From CAYQJS01 sp964417895 (GTDB taxonomy: Bacteria; Chloroflexota; UBA6077; SHYK01), in the NCBI GenBank assembly GCA_964417895.1, contig CAYQJS010000046.1:1-45232 (forward strand): a stretch of DNA of 45,232 nt. The letters run 5' to 3'. Numbering within the stretch: the first letter of the stretch is position 1; every line of letters begins with the position of its first letter. The notes below the pieces were generated by a model. It was not told where the DNA came from. It saw only the letters and a list, made by a program, of their open reading frames with translations, and ran no database searches. The translations under genes were made by a program, and so were the position numbers. Shown piece by piece: positions 1 to 8,543 of this stretch.

Positions 1-127
1 CGGGGTTCCGCTCGTGGTGAGCGGGGTTCCGCTCGTGGTGAGCGGGGTTCCGCTCGTGGTGAGCGGGGTTCATGGTGAGCCTGTCGAACCACAAGCTCAG
101 GGTGAGCGGGTTTTTCAGCAGCCTGCT
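1..127. repeat. Right end of a MITE-like dispersed repeat (copy 1) with 21-bp tandem units
   Basis: Positions 1-62 hold about three head-to-tail copies of a 21-bp unit beginning GCGGGGTTCCGCTCG. Next comes a block starting GTGAGCCTGTCGAACCAC (about 75-110), and the element ends in TTTTTCAGCAGCCTGCT at 111-127. The same internal block and a matching end recur at 11072-11200 and, more degenerate, at 22836-22937. This is therefore a dispersed element whose left end lies outside the window. No coding potential is convincing, although an open frame runs through it into the VOC gene. Confidence 0.75.
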
Positions 128-172
128 CGTGGGATAATGCGGCGGGACAATCAGCACACCGGAGGGGATGAT

Positions 173-1033
173 ATGGGCGTTCAGCCCACGGCACTGTCTG
201 GCGCTCACATGGAGGCGCGCGACCTCCAGGATACCGTCGCCGTGTTGGCCGATCTGCTCGCTTTCGAACGAGTCAAGGAGGAGCCGGATGCGATTGTCCT
301 CAAGCATCCCAACACGCCGTGGATCATGAGGGTGCACGAGGGTGGGGCGGCCGTCCGGCAGAAGCACGCCGGCAACCACTATGGCGTCAGAGTCATCACC
401 AAGGACGAGATCGACGCGGCGTATTCCTATCTCAACTCCCAAGCCTCCGAGTATGGGCTGAGCGGCATTCGCGACCCGGAGAACCAGCACGGCTCCTACT
501 CCGTCTATTTCATGGAGCCGGGCACAAACACGCTCGAAATCGAGTGCTTCGAGGATGTGAACCGCAAGGCCACGGGGCTCGATCGCCTGGGTGGCGTGCG
601 CGCCCCGCATTGGGAGAGGCCCCTGGCACCAGAGCGGTTTCCAGGTCGGGGCTATGTGCCCCAGGCGCTCACACACGGTACGCTGGCCATGGCCGACCCC
701 GCGGTTTCCATCCGCTTTTACACCGAGGTGCTTGGCCTGGAAGTTCACAACGCGTACGGCGAGGACCGTGTCGTCTACGTAAAGCACCCCATGACCAAGC
801 ATTACATCGTGTGCGCGCGGCGCGAGGAGCGGCCGACGAACTCACCCAACTTCCGCTATACGCTGACCGTGGAATCGCTCCCGGCGCTGGAGGCCGCTCA
901 CCGTTGGGTGGCGGAGCACAAGGACGAGTATGCCGTCAGCGAGCTGCACGAGATTGAGGCGCGGGGCGACACCAGCTCCTTCTTGATCCGCGATCCCGAC
1001 CTCAACTGGTGGGAGATCGACGCGCGCGGCTGA
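173..1033 (+). CDS. Two-domain VOC (glyoxalase / extradiol dioxygenase-like) protein
   Basis: Protein of 286 residues made of two vicinal-oxygen-chelate modules. Module 1 (about residues 8-130) contains the strand-forming segment YFMEPGTNTLEIECFED. Module 2 (about 165-286) starts HGTLAMADPAVSIRFYTEVL and ends with DPDLNWWEID, the usual closing strand carrying the metal-ligand Glu. H168 and E281 are plausible metal ligands of module 2. The ATG at 173 was chosen because GGAGGGG lies 5 nt upstream; the open frame continues back through repeat DNA, and an ATG at 137 has no ribosome site. The length and two-module plan fit type I extradiol dioxygenases or related ring-cleavage proteins, but the substrate cannot be read from sequence. 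Three bases separate it from the MFS gene, so the two are probably co-transcribed. Confidence 0.85.
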   Translation: MGVQPTALSGAHMEARDLQDTVAVLADLLAFERVKEEPDAIVLKHPNTPWIMRVHEGGAAVRQKHAGNHYGVRVITKDEIDAAYSYLNSQASEYGLSGIRDPENQHGSYSVYFMEPGTNTLEIECFEDVNRKATGLDRLGGVRAPHWERPLAPERFPGRGYVPQALTHGTLAMADPAVSIRFYTEVLGLEVHNAYGEDRVVYVKHPMTKHYIVCARREERPTNSPNFRYTLTVESLPALEAAHRWVAEHKDEYAVSELHEIEARGDTSSFLIRDPDLNWWEIDARG

Positions 1034-1036
1034 GCG

Positions 1037-2350
1037 ATGGATCATCGTCTCCCAGGGCTGCGCCAACCCCTGGGCGCCTTAGCGTACCGCGATTTCCGCC
1101 GCTTCGCTGTCGCGCTGCTCCTGGCCTCCATCGGCGCTCAGGTCCTGAACGTCGCCACGCTGTGGCAGGTCTATGCGCTTACCGGCAGCCCGCTGCTGCT
1201 TGGCCTGACCGGGATCACGCGTGCCGTACCCCACATCGTTCTCTCACTGGTGGGAGGGGTAATCGCCGACCGGGTCAATCGTGTGCGGCTCATACAGGCC
1301 GCACAGCTGGGGAACGCTGCGCTCGCTTTGAGCCTCGCCGCGCTCACGCTGAGCCAGACGGTCGACGTATGGCACATCTACGTGATCACGTTTCTGAACA
1401 GCGGCTTCACCGCGCTCAGCCAGCCCGCCCGCAATGCGCTGATCCCCAAGCTGGTCGCGCCGGCGAATCTCGTGAACGCTGTGGGGCTGAACGCGACCAT
1501 CGTGCAGGTCGCTCAGATCGTCGGCCCCGCCGTCGGCGGCGTGGCGATCGGGGCCGTCGACCTCGGGCCCACGTACCTTCTCAACGGCGTCGCTTACCTG
1601 GCCGGAGTCGCGGCCCTGGTAGACATCCGAGCGGCCGTGGCGCCACCAGCAACCAGCGACACGCCGTGGAACAGCTTGGTCGAGGGCCTCAGCTTCGTTC
1701 GCCAGAAGCCGGTCATCCTCTCATTGCTCGTCCTGGACGTGGGCGAAACCGTGCTCGGAAGTTACCGCGCCCTGCTACCGGTGCTCTCGGCCCTGCACGA
1801 CGTGGGCCCCGGAGGGTACGGGCTCCTGAGTGCGGTGCCAGGCGTCGGAAGCGTGCTGGGCGCGATGTTCATCCTCTCGCTGGGCGACATGCGCTACAAA
1901 GGACTCTACGCGGTGTTCGGCGTTCTGGCGTACTGCGTGGCACTCGTTGGCCTGGCGGCTTCTCCCGGGTTTCTGCTCTCGATGATCGCGGCCGGCTTTC
2001 TGGGATTCACCAATTCCGTACAAGTGATCCCCCGCAACTCCGCTATTCTCGCCATCTCGCCCGATGCGCTCCGGGGGAGGATCGATGCGTTCCGCAGCAT
2101 GCTGGCGGGCGGCGGGCCTCCCCTCGGTTACACCACGAGCGGTGCGCTCGCGGCTGCGCTTGGCGCGCCGGCAGCGCTCACCGTCGGGGCAGCCGCCTGT
2201 GCCGCGGTGGTCATCGCCGTCGCCGTGACGCGCCGCGAGCTGCGCGACCCCGATCTCGGCGTGTTCGTCCCGGAGCCCGCCGGGCATCCGGAGCCCATCG
2301 AGGCCGAGATACCGACGCCAGACGTCAGCGGCGGGCGAGGCGCCCCGTGA
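1037..2350 (+). CDS. MFS transporter, EntS/MFS_3-like
   Basis: Inner-membrane protein of 437 residues with about 12 hydrophobic segments. The N-terminus (ALAYRDFRRFAVALLLASIG) and the loop GGVIADRVNRVRL, the MFS signature between helices 2 and 3, match the MFS_3 (enterobactin-exporter-like, DHA3) group. It probably acts as a proton-driven exporter of a small molecule. It starts 3 nt after the stop of the VOC gene, suggesting one transcript, so it may move a substrate or product of that enzyme; this link is inference. The Pro/Glu-rich C-terminal tail is cytoplasmic and not conserved in the family. Confidence 0.88.
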   Translation: MDHRLPGLRQPLGALAYRDFRRFAVALLLASIGAQVLNVATLWQVYALTGSPLLLGLTGITRAVPHIVLSLVGGVIADRVNRVRLIQAAQLGNAALALSLAALTLSQTVDVWHIYVITFLNSGFTALSQPARNALIPKLVAPANLVNAVGLNATIVQVAQIVGPAVGGVAIGAVDLGPTYLLNGVAYLAGVAALVDIRAAVAPPATSDTPWNSLVEGLSFVRQKPVILSLLVLDVGETVLGSYRALLPVLSALHDVGPGGYGLLSAVPGVGSVLGAMFILSLGDMRYKGLYAVFGVLAYCVALVGLAASPGFLLSMIAAGFLGFTNSVQVIPRNSAILAISPDALRGRIDAFRSMLAGGGPPLGYTTSGALAAALGAPAALTVGAAACAAVVIAVAVTRRELRDPDLGVFVPEPAGHPEPIEAEIPTPDVSGGRGAP

Positions 2351-2364
2351 AGAGAAAGGCCGCC

Positions 2365-2820
2365 CTAGGTGGACGGCGCCAGGTGGGCGGTGATCTGCGC
2401 CGCGATGCGGAGCAGATCCTCGTAGGGCGTGCGCTCGAAGTCCTCCGAGCGAAAGATCCTCCCCGGCAGGTCGCCCGGATAGCTTGGCACGATGTGGACG
2501 TGGTAGTGGGGCACGGCCTGGCCGGCGGTGACACCGTTGTTCTGGAACACGTTCAGGCCCGCTGGATCGAAGGCCCCCACAATCGCATTGGCGACGCGGT
2601 GCACCTGCCGCATGACCGCGGCCGCCTCTGAGCCGTCGAGATCGAGCAGGGTCGGGGCGTGCCGCTTGGGGATGACGAGCACGTGGCCGAGCCCAGACTG
2701 ACGGGGAGGCAAGAAGGTCAGCGTGTCCGTCAGCTCCTCGACGACCGCCCACTGCTGAGTACGGGTCGCGATGTAGCTGCAGAACGGGCAGCGATCTCGC
2801 TCTGGAACGTCGATGGGCAT
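2365..2820 (-). CDS. HIT family nucleotide hydrolase/transferase
   Basis: Protein of 151 residues with the histidine triad HYHVHIV at about 105-111 (H105, H107, H109). Upstream are the family's CPFC zinc-type motif (11-14), the strand GHVLVIPKRHAP and the NNGVTAGQAVPH segment. HIT proteins hydrolyse or transfer nucleoside monophosphates (AMP-lysine, Ap4A, adenylylated compounds) in the cytoplasm. The ATG at 2820 was chosen because AGGAG lies about 10 nt before it and conservation begins there; a longer frame to 2877 has no ribosome site. The gene is convergent with the MFS gene, with 14 nt between stops. Confidence 0.92.
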   Translation of the reverse strand: MPIDVPERDRCPFCSYIATRTQQWAVVEELTDTLTFLPPRQSGLGHVLVIPKRHAPTLLDLDGSEAAAVMRQVHRVANAIVGAFDPAGLNVFQNNGVTAGQAVPHYHVHIVPSYPGDLPGRIFRSEDFERTPYEDLLRIAAQITAHLAPST

Positions 2821-2982
2821 TTTGGCTCGCTCCTGCGGCCGGCGAAAACGGCCGGGATGCCTGCTCCGGCAATCCAACAGACGCGGGACTTATCCCGAGC
2901 TCTGTGGGGACAATGAACACGGCCTATGAGATTTCATGGCTCAGGGCGCCGGGGCGAGCCGAATATGAGTGCCCCGGGGTCG

Positions 2983-3770
2983 TCACGCAGCCTTCAGAAG
3001 TTGGGTCAGCTCTCGGATCAGGGCGTTCGGCATGAGGAACCTCGCGAAGAATGCCGTGAGCACGATGCTTGAGGGGCCGAGCTCCGCGACCTCCACGCGG
3101 CCTTCAAGCGCGGGTTGGAAAACAGCTGGTTTGAACAGCTCCTTGTGGTCGGACCAGTTGGCTTTCCCGTAGCAGAAGACAAATTCAGGCTGGTGCTCTC
3201 GAAAAGGGCTCGGAGCGTCCCGAGTCGCTCGGGCAAGACTCGACTCACGTAGTCGGCGCGGCTATAGAAATAGGCGGTGTAGGGCCAGTCGTCCAGGTTC
3301 CGCGCGGGGAGGGGCAGCAGCTCAGTGAGAAAAGTGTCGCCGTCGAGTCGTCCCAAGCGCTCGGCTTGGTAACGGCGCACAGCCTCGAGATCCTCCCAGG
3401 CTGATGAGCCCGAGAGCCGAAGCACGAGCTTGCTCATGGTCCCCCAAGTAGGGATCAACCGTCTCGGCTCAAATAGACCCGGGTCGCGACCTTGGTCCCG
3501 GGACCTGAATTCACGATCCCACTGCTCATGGACCCAGATGACGTCCTCCACAGGGCGGAATCGGCATCGCCACTCCAATTCCAGCTCGGTCCCCTCCCCC
3601 TGCTCCTCCATCCCTACGAACCAGAAGCGGCCAGCGGGGTTGCCGTAGCCGAGGAAGCTGAGGAGCTTCTCAATCTGGAATGCCTTCGGGTCAAGCGAGC
3701 CGCTGGCCACTGGTCTCTCCGGCAAACCTATTTCCGATGCGTGTGGTGTGCTCGAGGTCTGTCCCGTCAT
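2983..3770 (-). pseudogene. Unknown conserved-type protein broken by a single frameshift
   Basis: The frame opens at ATG 3770 (MTGQTSS) and reads a soluble protein with segments GRFWFVGMEEQGEG, FLTELLPLPARN and YFYSRADYVSRVLPERLG up to about 3200. The frame then degenerates. In the neighbouring frame the protein resumes cleanly with HQPEFVFCYGKANWSDHKE and runs to a TGA at 2983-2985. Adding one C in the string TTTTCGAG at about 3200 would restore LFREHQPEF, so this is a one-base deletion or a sequencing error. The repaired product would be about 262 residues. The start overlaps the CinA stop as ATGA, so translation is coupled. The motifs faintly recall the uracil-DNA-glycosylase-like fold, but I do not recognise the family with confidence. 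Confidence 0.7.
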
Positions 3771-4258
3771 CCGCTCGCGTCCTCCATAGCGCTCTGCAGC
3801 AGGCGCAGCGCAGCCAGCGCGAACGCCTCCATGTTGCGGCGGCGATCGCTGTCCCCGGTCTCGATCACATCGGTGCGCTCCACCGGCCCGGCCACGGCGA
3901 GCGCGGCGTGGCCCGCCGCATCGCCGTAGCGATTGCCGGTGGGGCCGGCAGCGCCCGTCTCCGCGATGGCCCAACTCGCCTCGAGCCGCGCCCGGATCGC
4001 TCGCGCTAGCAGCGCGGTGTGCGGGGCGGTCGAAGGCCGGTGCGATTCCAGCTCCTCGGGCGTCATGCCGGCGAGACGTTGCTTGCCAGCGGCGTTGTAC
4101 ACCACCACGCCACCTTTGAAATACGCTGACGCCCCGGCCACGCCGAGGAGGGCCGCCGAGATCAGGCCGCCGGCTGACGACTCGGCAACCGCGATCGACT
4201 CCCCGCGCTCCACAAGCCGCTGGCCGATTGCATCCGCGATCTCCTCGATCTCCGACAT
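3767..4258 (-). CDS. pncC: CinA C-terminal domain protein, nicotinamide-nucleotide amidase type
   Basis: Protein of 163 residues corresponding to a stand-alone CinA C-terminal domain. The signature AESSAGGLISAALLGVAGAS (about 25-44), followed by FKGGVVVYN, matches the PncC consensus (AES-TGG-ltdvpGsS-yf-GgvvaYs). The later GAAGPTGNRYGD replaces the usual GIAGPGGG loop. PncC deamidates NMN to nicotinate mononucleotide in the pyridine nucleotide cycle. The start is set at ATG 4258, where conservation begins (MSEIEEIAD); the open frame continues to 4549 without support. Its stop overlaps the next gene's start (ATGA at 3767-3770). Confidence 0.88.
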   Translation of the reverse strand: MSEIEEIADAIGQRLVERGESIAVAESSAGGLISAALLGVAGASAYFKGGVVVYNAAGKQRLAGMTPEELESHRPSTAPHTALLARAIRARLEASWAIAETGAAGPTGNRYGDAAGHAALAVAGPVERTDVIETGDSDRRRNMEAFALAALRLLQSAMEDASG

Positions 4259-4454
4259 CAAGCTACTCGCCCATCCACTTCGTTCAAGATCCTGAATGCC
4301 GAGTGTACCGAGCGGCTTCCCGTCAGACAAGCGAATCGCTGCTTGACGGTGCGCCGCTCCGCACCTACAGTTACTTCCGACAGGTCGGTTCAAAGGGGAA
4401 TCGTGCGATGGACATTGCCGATGCAAACAACGTCGAGAGGAGAGAGGACTGAGC

Positions 4455-6785
4455 ATGCGCGAGCAATTCTCGACTACGACGCTGACCCGAGAGGCCGCGG
4501 AGATCCTGGACGTCCCCGAGATACGGGTCGACGGGGTGCTCAAAACCACCGGCCGAGCTCGCTACACGCGCGATCTCCGGCTCCCGGGCATGTTGTGGGC
4601 GAGGTTCCTCATGAGCCCTCATCCGCACGCAAGGATCGTGTCAATCGACACGTCGGCAGCCAGAGCGGTACCGGGCGTGCACGCCGTGGTGACGGGCGAA
4701 GACATCGGCCGGCGAAGCTGGGGCAGCCCCGTCGCCGACTGGCCCGTGCTGGCATACGATCGGGTGCGGTACGTCGGAGAGCGGGTGGCGGCCGTGGCGG
4801 CGGAAACCCCGGAGGCAGCCGAGGAGGCCGTGGGCCTGATCCAGGTCGAATACGAAGAACTGCCGGCCGTCTTCGACGCGGAGGAGGCGATGCGGCCGGA
4901 CGCGCCGCTCATTCATCCCGATTGGGAGCGGTATTACCCGCCGGGAGGCGCTCCGAAGACGCCGCACCCCAACGCATTCAGCTACAACGTCTTCAACAAA
5001 GGTGAAGAGGACATCGAGCGGCTCTTCGCCCAGGCCCACCTGGTAGTGGAGGACGCCTACACGGGCCCACGCCAGCACCAGGGCTACATCGAGCCTCACG
5101 GTTGCGTCGTCTGGATCGACGACCATGACATGGTGCAGGTCGTCTCGACCAACAAGTCTCCCTTCTCCTTGCGCGGCAATATCGCCAAAGTGGCGGATCT
5201 GCCAACGGACCGCATCGTCGTCGACAGCAGGTTCATCGGGGGCGACTTCGGCGGGAAGGGCACCTCGGTCGAGGAGTTCACCTGTTACTTCCTGGCGCAC
5301 GCGACCGGCAGGCCAGTCCGCGCGATCATGAGCTACACCGACGATCTAGTGTCGGCCGCCCCGCAGCACGCGGCGAAGTACTACCTGCGGACGGGCGTCG
5401 ACCGCGAGGGGAAGATCATCGCCCACGAGTGCCGCGCCTATCTGAACGCGGGCGCCTTCACTCGCGGCGGAGCGGCGTCGGGCATCGGCTGCCTTGGCCC
5501 CTACAACGTCCCCAACGTGCATTTCGAGGGCTACTTCGTCTACACGAACCTGGTTCCCCGCGGGAACATGCGCGCCCCCGGTGATTTTCATCGCGCTTGC
5601 GCCGGCGAGGTGCATATCGACCACCTGGCGCGCGAGCTGGGCATGGACCCCATCGAGTTCCGCCTGCGCAACTGCCTGCGTCCGGGCGATCGTATGATCA
5701 ACGGCGCGAAGGTCAGGAACCCACGAGCGGCGGACGTACTGGAGACCCTGCGCCGCGAGACACGCTGGGGGCGGGACCCGAAGCCCCCCCTCACCCTCCC
5801 CTCTCCCCCCGGGGGGGAGAGGGCATGGGTGAGGGGACGAGGCGTCGCCCTCCGCTACCGCCACGTAGGGGCAGGCAAGACGGAGCTACTCCTTCGGCTG
5901 CAGCCGGATGGCACGATTGAGGCCCTCACGGGCAATGCGGACCAGGGCGGCGGCTCACACACCGTGATCCAGCGCGCCGCCGCCGCGACTCTGTCCATCG
6001 ACCCGAGCAATATCCGCGTGCGCTACGGCACGACGGCCGAGGCGCTCCGCGACCCCGGCTCCGGCGGCAGCCGCACCACGACGATGGTGGGCCAGGCCGC
6101 CATCGATGGCGCCCTGATCCTAAAGGACAAGCTCCAGGAGCTCGCGGCAGAGGTCATGGGCTGGCCCGCAGGGCAGGTGCGGCTGGAAAGCTCCGCGTTC
6201 CGAGTTAGGGACTCGGAACTTCGTGCCCCGTTCCGCGAGGTGGCGGCTCGAATCGCCGCTGGCCCGGTCGTCGAGGCGGTGGGCGCCTATGATCCGGAGG
6301 AGCATCAGTCGGAGGATGGCCGCGACTTCAACTTCTTCGCCTACATGATCGAAGTGGAGGTCGATCCCGAGACGGGCCAGGTCCGCATCGTCGACGTCGT
6401 GACCGTGATCGACGTAGGAACGATCATCAACCCGATCGCCCACCAGGGCCAGCTCGACGGTGGCTTCATCTACGGGTTTGGGCAGGCGATGACCGAGGAG
6501 CTGATCCACGAGGACGGGAAGATCGTCACGGCGAGCCTGGCCGAGTACAAGCTCCCCACCCAGATGGACGCCCCTCGCTTCCGCGTGGTCCTTCTCCCCC
6601 CGGCAGTCGGCCCCGGCCCCTTCGGCGCCAAGTCGGCCGGTGAGAACACCAACACGGGTGTGGGCGGGGCCGTCGCCAACGCGATCTACGATGCAGTGGG
6701 CGTGCAGATCGACGAGTCTCCCATCACTGCCGAGCGCGTCCTCAAGGCGCTGCAAGCGAGAACGTCAGGTCCACCGCGTGTATGA
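4455..6785 (+). CDS. Xanthine dehydrogenase-family molybdopterin-binding subunit
   Basis: Protein of 776 residues carrying the molybdenum cofactor of a CO/xanthine/aldehyde oxidoreductase. The a/b hammerhead domain is at about 15-130 (VDGVLKTTGRARYTRD, MSPHPHARI). The cofactor-binding domains follow, with GGDFGGKGTS (about 263-272) and, near the end, GAKSAGENTNTG, which holds the GE catalytic-glutamate position of the family. GAGAGGA precedes the ATG by about 8 nt. No FAD or [2Fe-2S] subunit gene adjoins it; the only candidate in the window is the wrecked Tat (2Fe-2S) gene at 36.5 kb. Two palindromic insertions are translated inside it (5787-5836 and 6198-6218). Substrate unknown. Confidence 0.92.
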   Translation: MREQFSTTTLTREAAEILDVPEIRVDGVLKTTGRARYTRDLRLPGMLWARFLMSPHPHARIVSIDTSAARAVPGVHAVVTGEDIGRRSWGSPVADWPVLAYDRVRYVGERVAAVAAETPEAAEEAVGLIQVEYEELPAVFDAEEAMRPDAPLIHPDWERYYPPGGAPKTPHPNAFSYNVFNKGEEDIERLFAQAHLVVEDAYTGPRQHQGYIEPHGCVVWIDDHDMVQVVSTNKSPFSLRGNIAKVADLPTDRIVVDSRFIGGDFGGKGTSVEEFTCYFLAHATGRPVRAIMSYTDDLVSAAPQHAAKYYLRTGVDREGKIIAHECRAYLNAGAFTRGGAASGIGCLGPYNVPNVHFEGYFVYTNLVPRGNMRAPGDFHRACAGEVHIDHLARELGMDPIEFRLRNCLRPGDRMINGAKVRNPRAADVLETLRRETRWGRDPKPPLTLPSPPGGERAWVRGRGVALRYRHVGAGKTELLLRLQPDGTIEALTGNADQGGGSHTVIQRAAAATLSIDPSNIRVRYGTTAEALRDPGSGGSRTTTMVGQAAIDGALILKDKLQELAAEVMGWPAGQVRLESSAFRVRDSELRAPFREVAARIAAGPVVEAVGAYDPEEHQSEDGRDFNFFAYMIEVEVDPETGQVRIVDVVTVIDVGTIINPIAHQGQLDGGFIYGFGQAMTEELIHEDGKIVTASLAEYKLPTQMDAPRFRVVLLPPAVGPGPFGAKSAGENTNTGVGGAVANAIYDAVGVQIDESPITAERVLKALQARTSGPPRV
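5787..5836. repeat. Long hairpin repeat translated in frame inside the molybdopterin subunit
   Basis: A near-perfect palindrome: CCCCTCACCC then CTCTCCCCCC, facing GGGGGGGAGAGG then GGGTGAGGGG. It encodes roughly residues 444-462 (LTLPSPPGGERAWVRGRG), a low-complexity stretch between two conserved enzyme segments. A related double unit is translated inside the FAD oxidase at about 33595-33715. Confidence 0.85.
6198..6218. repeat. 8-bp-stem hairpin inside the molybdopterin subunit
   Basis: TTCCGAGT, loop TAGGG, ACTCGGAA: a perfect 8-bp stem translated as part of FRVRDSELR. Its arm resembles the GTTCCGAGTTCC repeat at about 34230-34255 in the FAD oxidase. Confidence 0.7.
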
Positions 6786-6793
6786 CGTGAACC

Positions 6794-6825
6794 CTGTCAT
6801 CCTGAGCCGCAGGCGACAATAGAAG
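6794..6825. repeat. Dispersed GTCAT-CTGAG repeat, copy 1
   Basis: GTCATCCTGAGCCGCAGGCG between two convergent genes. It shares its core with copies at 10030, 25619, 28680 and 35926. The 60-bp gap between the stop at 6785 and the stop at 6846 holds little else. Confidence 0.7.
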
Positions 6826-6845
6826 GCGCCGGTCGGACTGGGAGC

Positions 6846-8543
6846 CTACTTTTCCCAGTACAGCAGCGGGGCGTTGGCCACAGTCCAGCCCTGGCCCGGC
6901 GCGGTCGGAATCACCCCCTTGAGGCCAGTCCGGACCGCGTAGACGTCCACCTGATAGTACGACGGTAGGCTTGGGAGCTCGTCTGAGAGCAGCTTGAGTA
7001 GTTGGACGTGCGTGGCGATGCGCTGCCCGAGATCGATTCTTGTGAAGTACTCGGCCGAAAGGCGCTCGACGTCCGGGTGGCTGTACCCACCACGATTGCT
7101 TCCGCGCCAGCGATTCGCGTCCGACGGGATATTCTCGCTCCTGAACCGGTTCATCAGATCGATGCCCATCGGCGAGCTCGAGGCGACGCCCGGAAACTTG
7201 GCCCGGTACTCCTGGTCATTCTGGAGAGCGCGCGGCATGATGTCTACCGCCGCGTTAATGCCCACGTTCTTCCAGAACTCCGCCATGACCTGGGCCTCCT
7301 TGTTATTGAGGGGAGAGTCGGTTGCGCGAAACTCGGTGTCGAACCGCTCGCCGCTCGAATTGCGGAGGACTCCGTCGCCACGCCGAGTCCAGCCGGCGTC
7401 GGCTAGCAATTGGCCGGCGCGGTTGACGTCGAACGGGTACTTGGTGACCGCCGCCTCCGCGGGCCCGAAAGCGGGATCTTCAGGGGCGAGGAGCATGTGC
7501 GCTGGCAGAGCGAGGCCGAACTGGAGCGTGTCAATCGCAAGCTGCCGATCCAGTGCGTGGTACATGGCTCGGCGGACGCGCACATCGCGAGCCGGGGGCG
7601 TCAGCGGTTCGCGGAACTGGAAGTCGAAAACCTTAACGCCACCCTCCGGTGCCGTCACCACGCTACCCTCGCCGCGCAGCTCCAATTGCTCTTTGAGGAT
7701 CGCGCCTTCTTCGACCCTGATCAACGATCCCAGAGTCAGGTCCAGCGCACCGGCGAGAAAACGGGCCGCCGCTTGATTCGCGTCGGGGATGAAGTGGACG
7801 TAGACCTCTTCGATCTTCGGCGCGCCCAGCACGTAGCCGGCGAAGGCCCGGCCCAGGAGGTATGAGCCAGGGACCCAGTCGGCCAGCCTGTAGGGCCCCA
7901 GGCCGACCCAGTCACGAGTCCAGTAGGAGGCGTTGACGAACACCTGTGGGTCCCGCTGCAGCAACGGCTCGAGGATGTGTCTCGGGAGCGGCTGTAGCTC
8001 GTAAGCATTCGCCAGGACGTACGTTTCCTTCCACCGAACCAGGAGTGTGTGCGAGTCCACCGCCTCCATGCTCTCGATGAAGCGCTCCGGTGTACGGTCG
8101 ATGGCGGGGAGCTCGGGGTTCATGAGGGCGCGGAAGGTGAAGATGACGTCGTCGGCTGTAAACGGCGCGCCGTCGTGCCAGACCGCGGATGGGCGGAGCC
8201 GGAACGTCGTCTCCATTCGCCCATCGTCGAGCACTTTCCACGTCCCGCGCTCCAGGGAGGGTACTTCCTGGGCCAACAGCGGTGTTGGGCTCCCCTGGTA
8301 GTCGGGGCGGACCAGCTCGGCAGCGAACAGCCACTCGTACTCGGTGAGGCCCCCGCGGCCGGTGGAGAACTTGCTGCCCAGAGATGGCGGCTCGATGGGA
8401 AGCCCCGTGTTGAGCGGCTTGCCCGGGACGGAAACCACTTGCTGGGGCTGGCCCGCCGCCCCCGGCGCGACGGGGGCGGCCTCGCGCGCCGGCGCACAGC
8501 TCGTAAGCGCCAACAGCGCGGCCGCGGCTAAAAGCATCCTCAT
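6846..8543 (-). CDS. ABC transporter substrate-binding lipoprotein, SBP_bac_5 family (1)
   Basis: Protein of 565 residues. The N-terminus MRMLLAAAALLALTSCAP is a lipoprotein signal with lipobox LTSC (Cys16), so the protein is probably membrane-anchored outside the cytoplasm. The body is a family-5 (peptide/nickel/oligopeptide) binding protein, with FRLRPSAVWHDGAPFTADDV, GLGPYRLADW, VRRAMYHALDR and RWRGSNRGGYSHPDVERL. ATG 8543 has GAGGAGGG 5 nt upstream; the open frame to 8681 is upstream DNA. No permease or ATPase is nearby. It is one of four paralogues in the window and the only one on the minus strand. It is convergent with the molybdopterin subunit. Confidence 0.93.
   Translation of the reverse strand: MRMLLAAAALLALTSCAPAREAAPVAPGAAGQPQQVVSVPGKPLNTGLPIEPPSLGSKFSTGRGGLTEYEWLFAAELVRPDYQGSPTPLLAQEVPSLERGTWKVLDDGRMETTFRLRPSAVWHDGAPFTADDVIFTFRALMNPELPAIDRTPERFIESMEAVDSHTLLVRWKETYVLANAYELQPLPRHILEPLLQRDPQVFVNASYWTRDWVGLGPYRLADWVPGSYLLGRAFAGYVLGAPKIEEVYVHFIPDANQAAARFLAGALDLTLGSLIRVEEGAILKEQLELRGEGSVVTAPEGGVKVFDFQFREPLTPPARDVRVRRAMYHALDRQLAIDTLQFGLALPAHMLLAPEDPAFGPAEAAVTKYPFDVNRAGQLLADAGWTRRGDGVLRNSSGERFDTEFRATDSPLNNKEAQVMAEFWKNVGINAAVDIMPRALQNDQEYRAKFPGVASSSPMGIDLMNRFRSENIPSDANRWRGSNRGGYSHPDVERLSAEYFTRIDLGQRIATHVQLLKLLSDELPSLPSYYQVDVYAVRTGLKGVIPTAPGQGWTVANAPLLYWEK

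Noticed and set aside
1..62. Possible CRISPR array because of regularly repeated units
   Set aside because: The units are head to tail with no spacers between them, no cas genes are present, and the sequence belongs to a dispersed element.
1009..2631. Plus-strand open frame of 540 codons overlapping the MFS gene
   Set aside because: Arg/Pro-rich shadow frame; the MFS frame has helices and the family loop motif.
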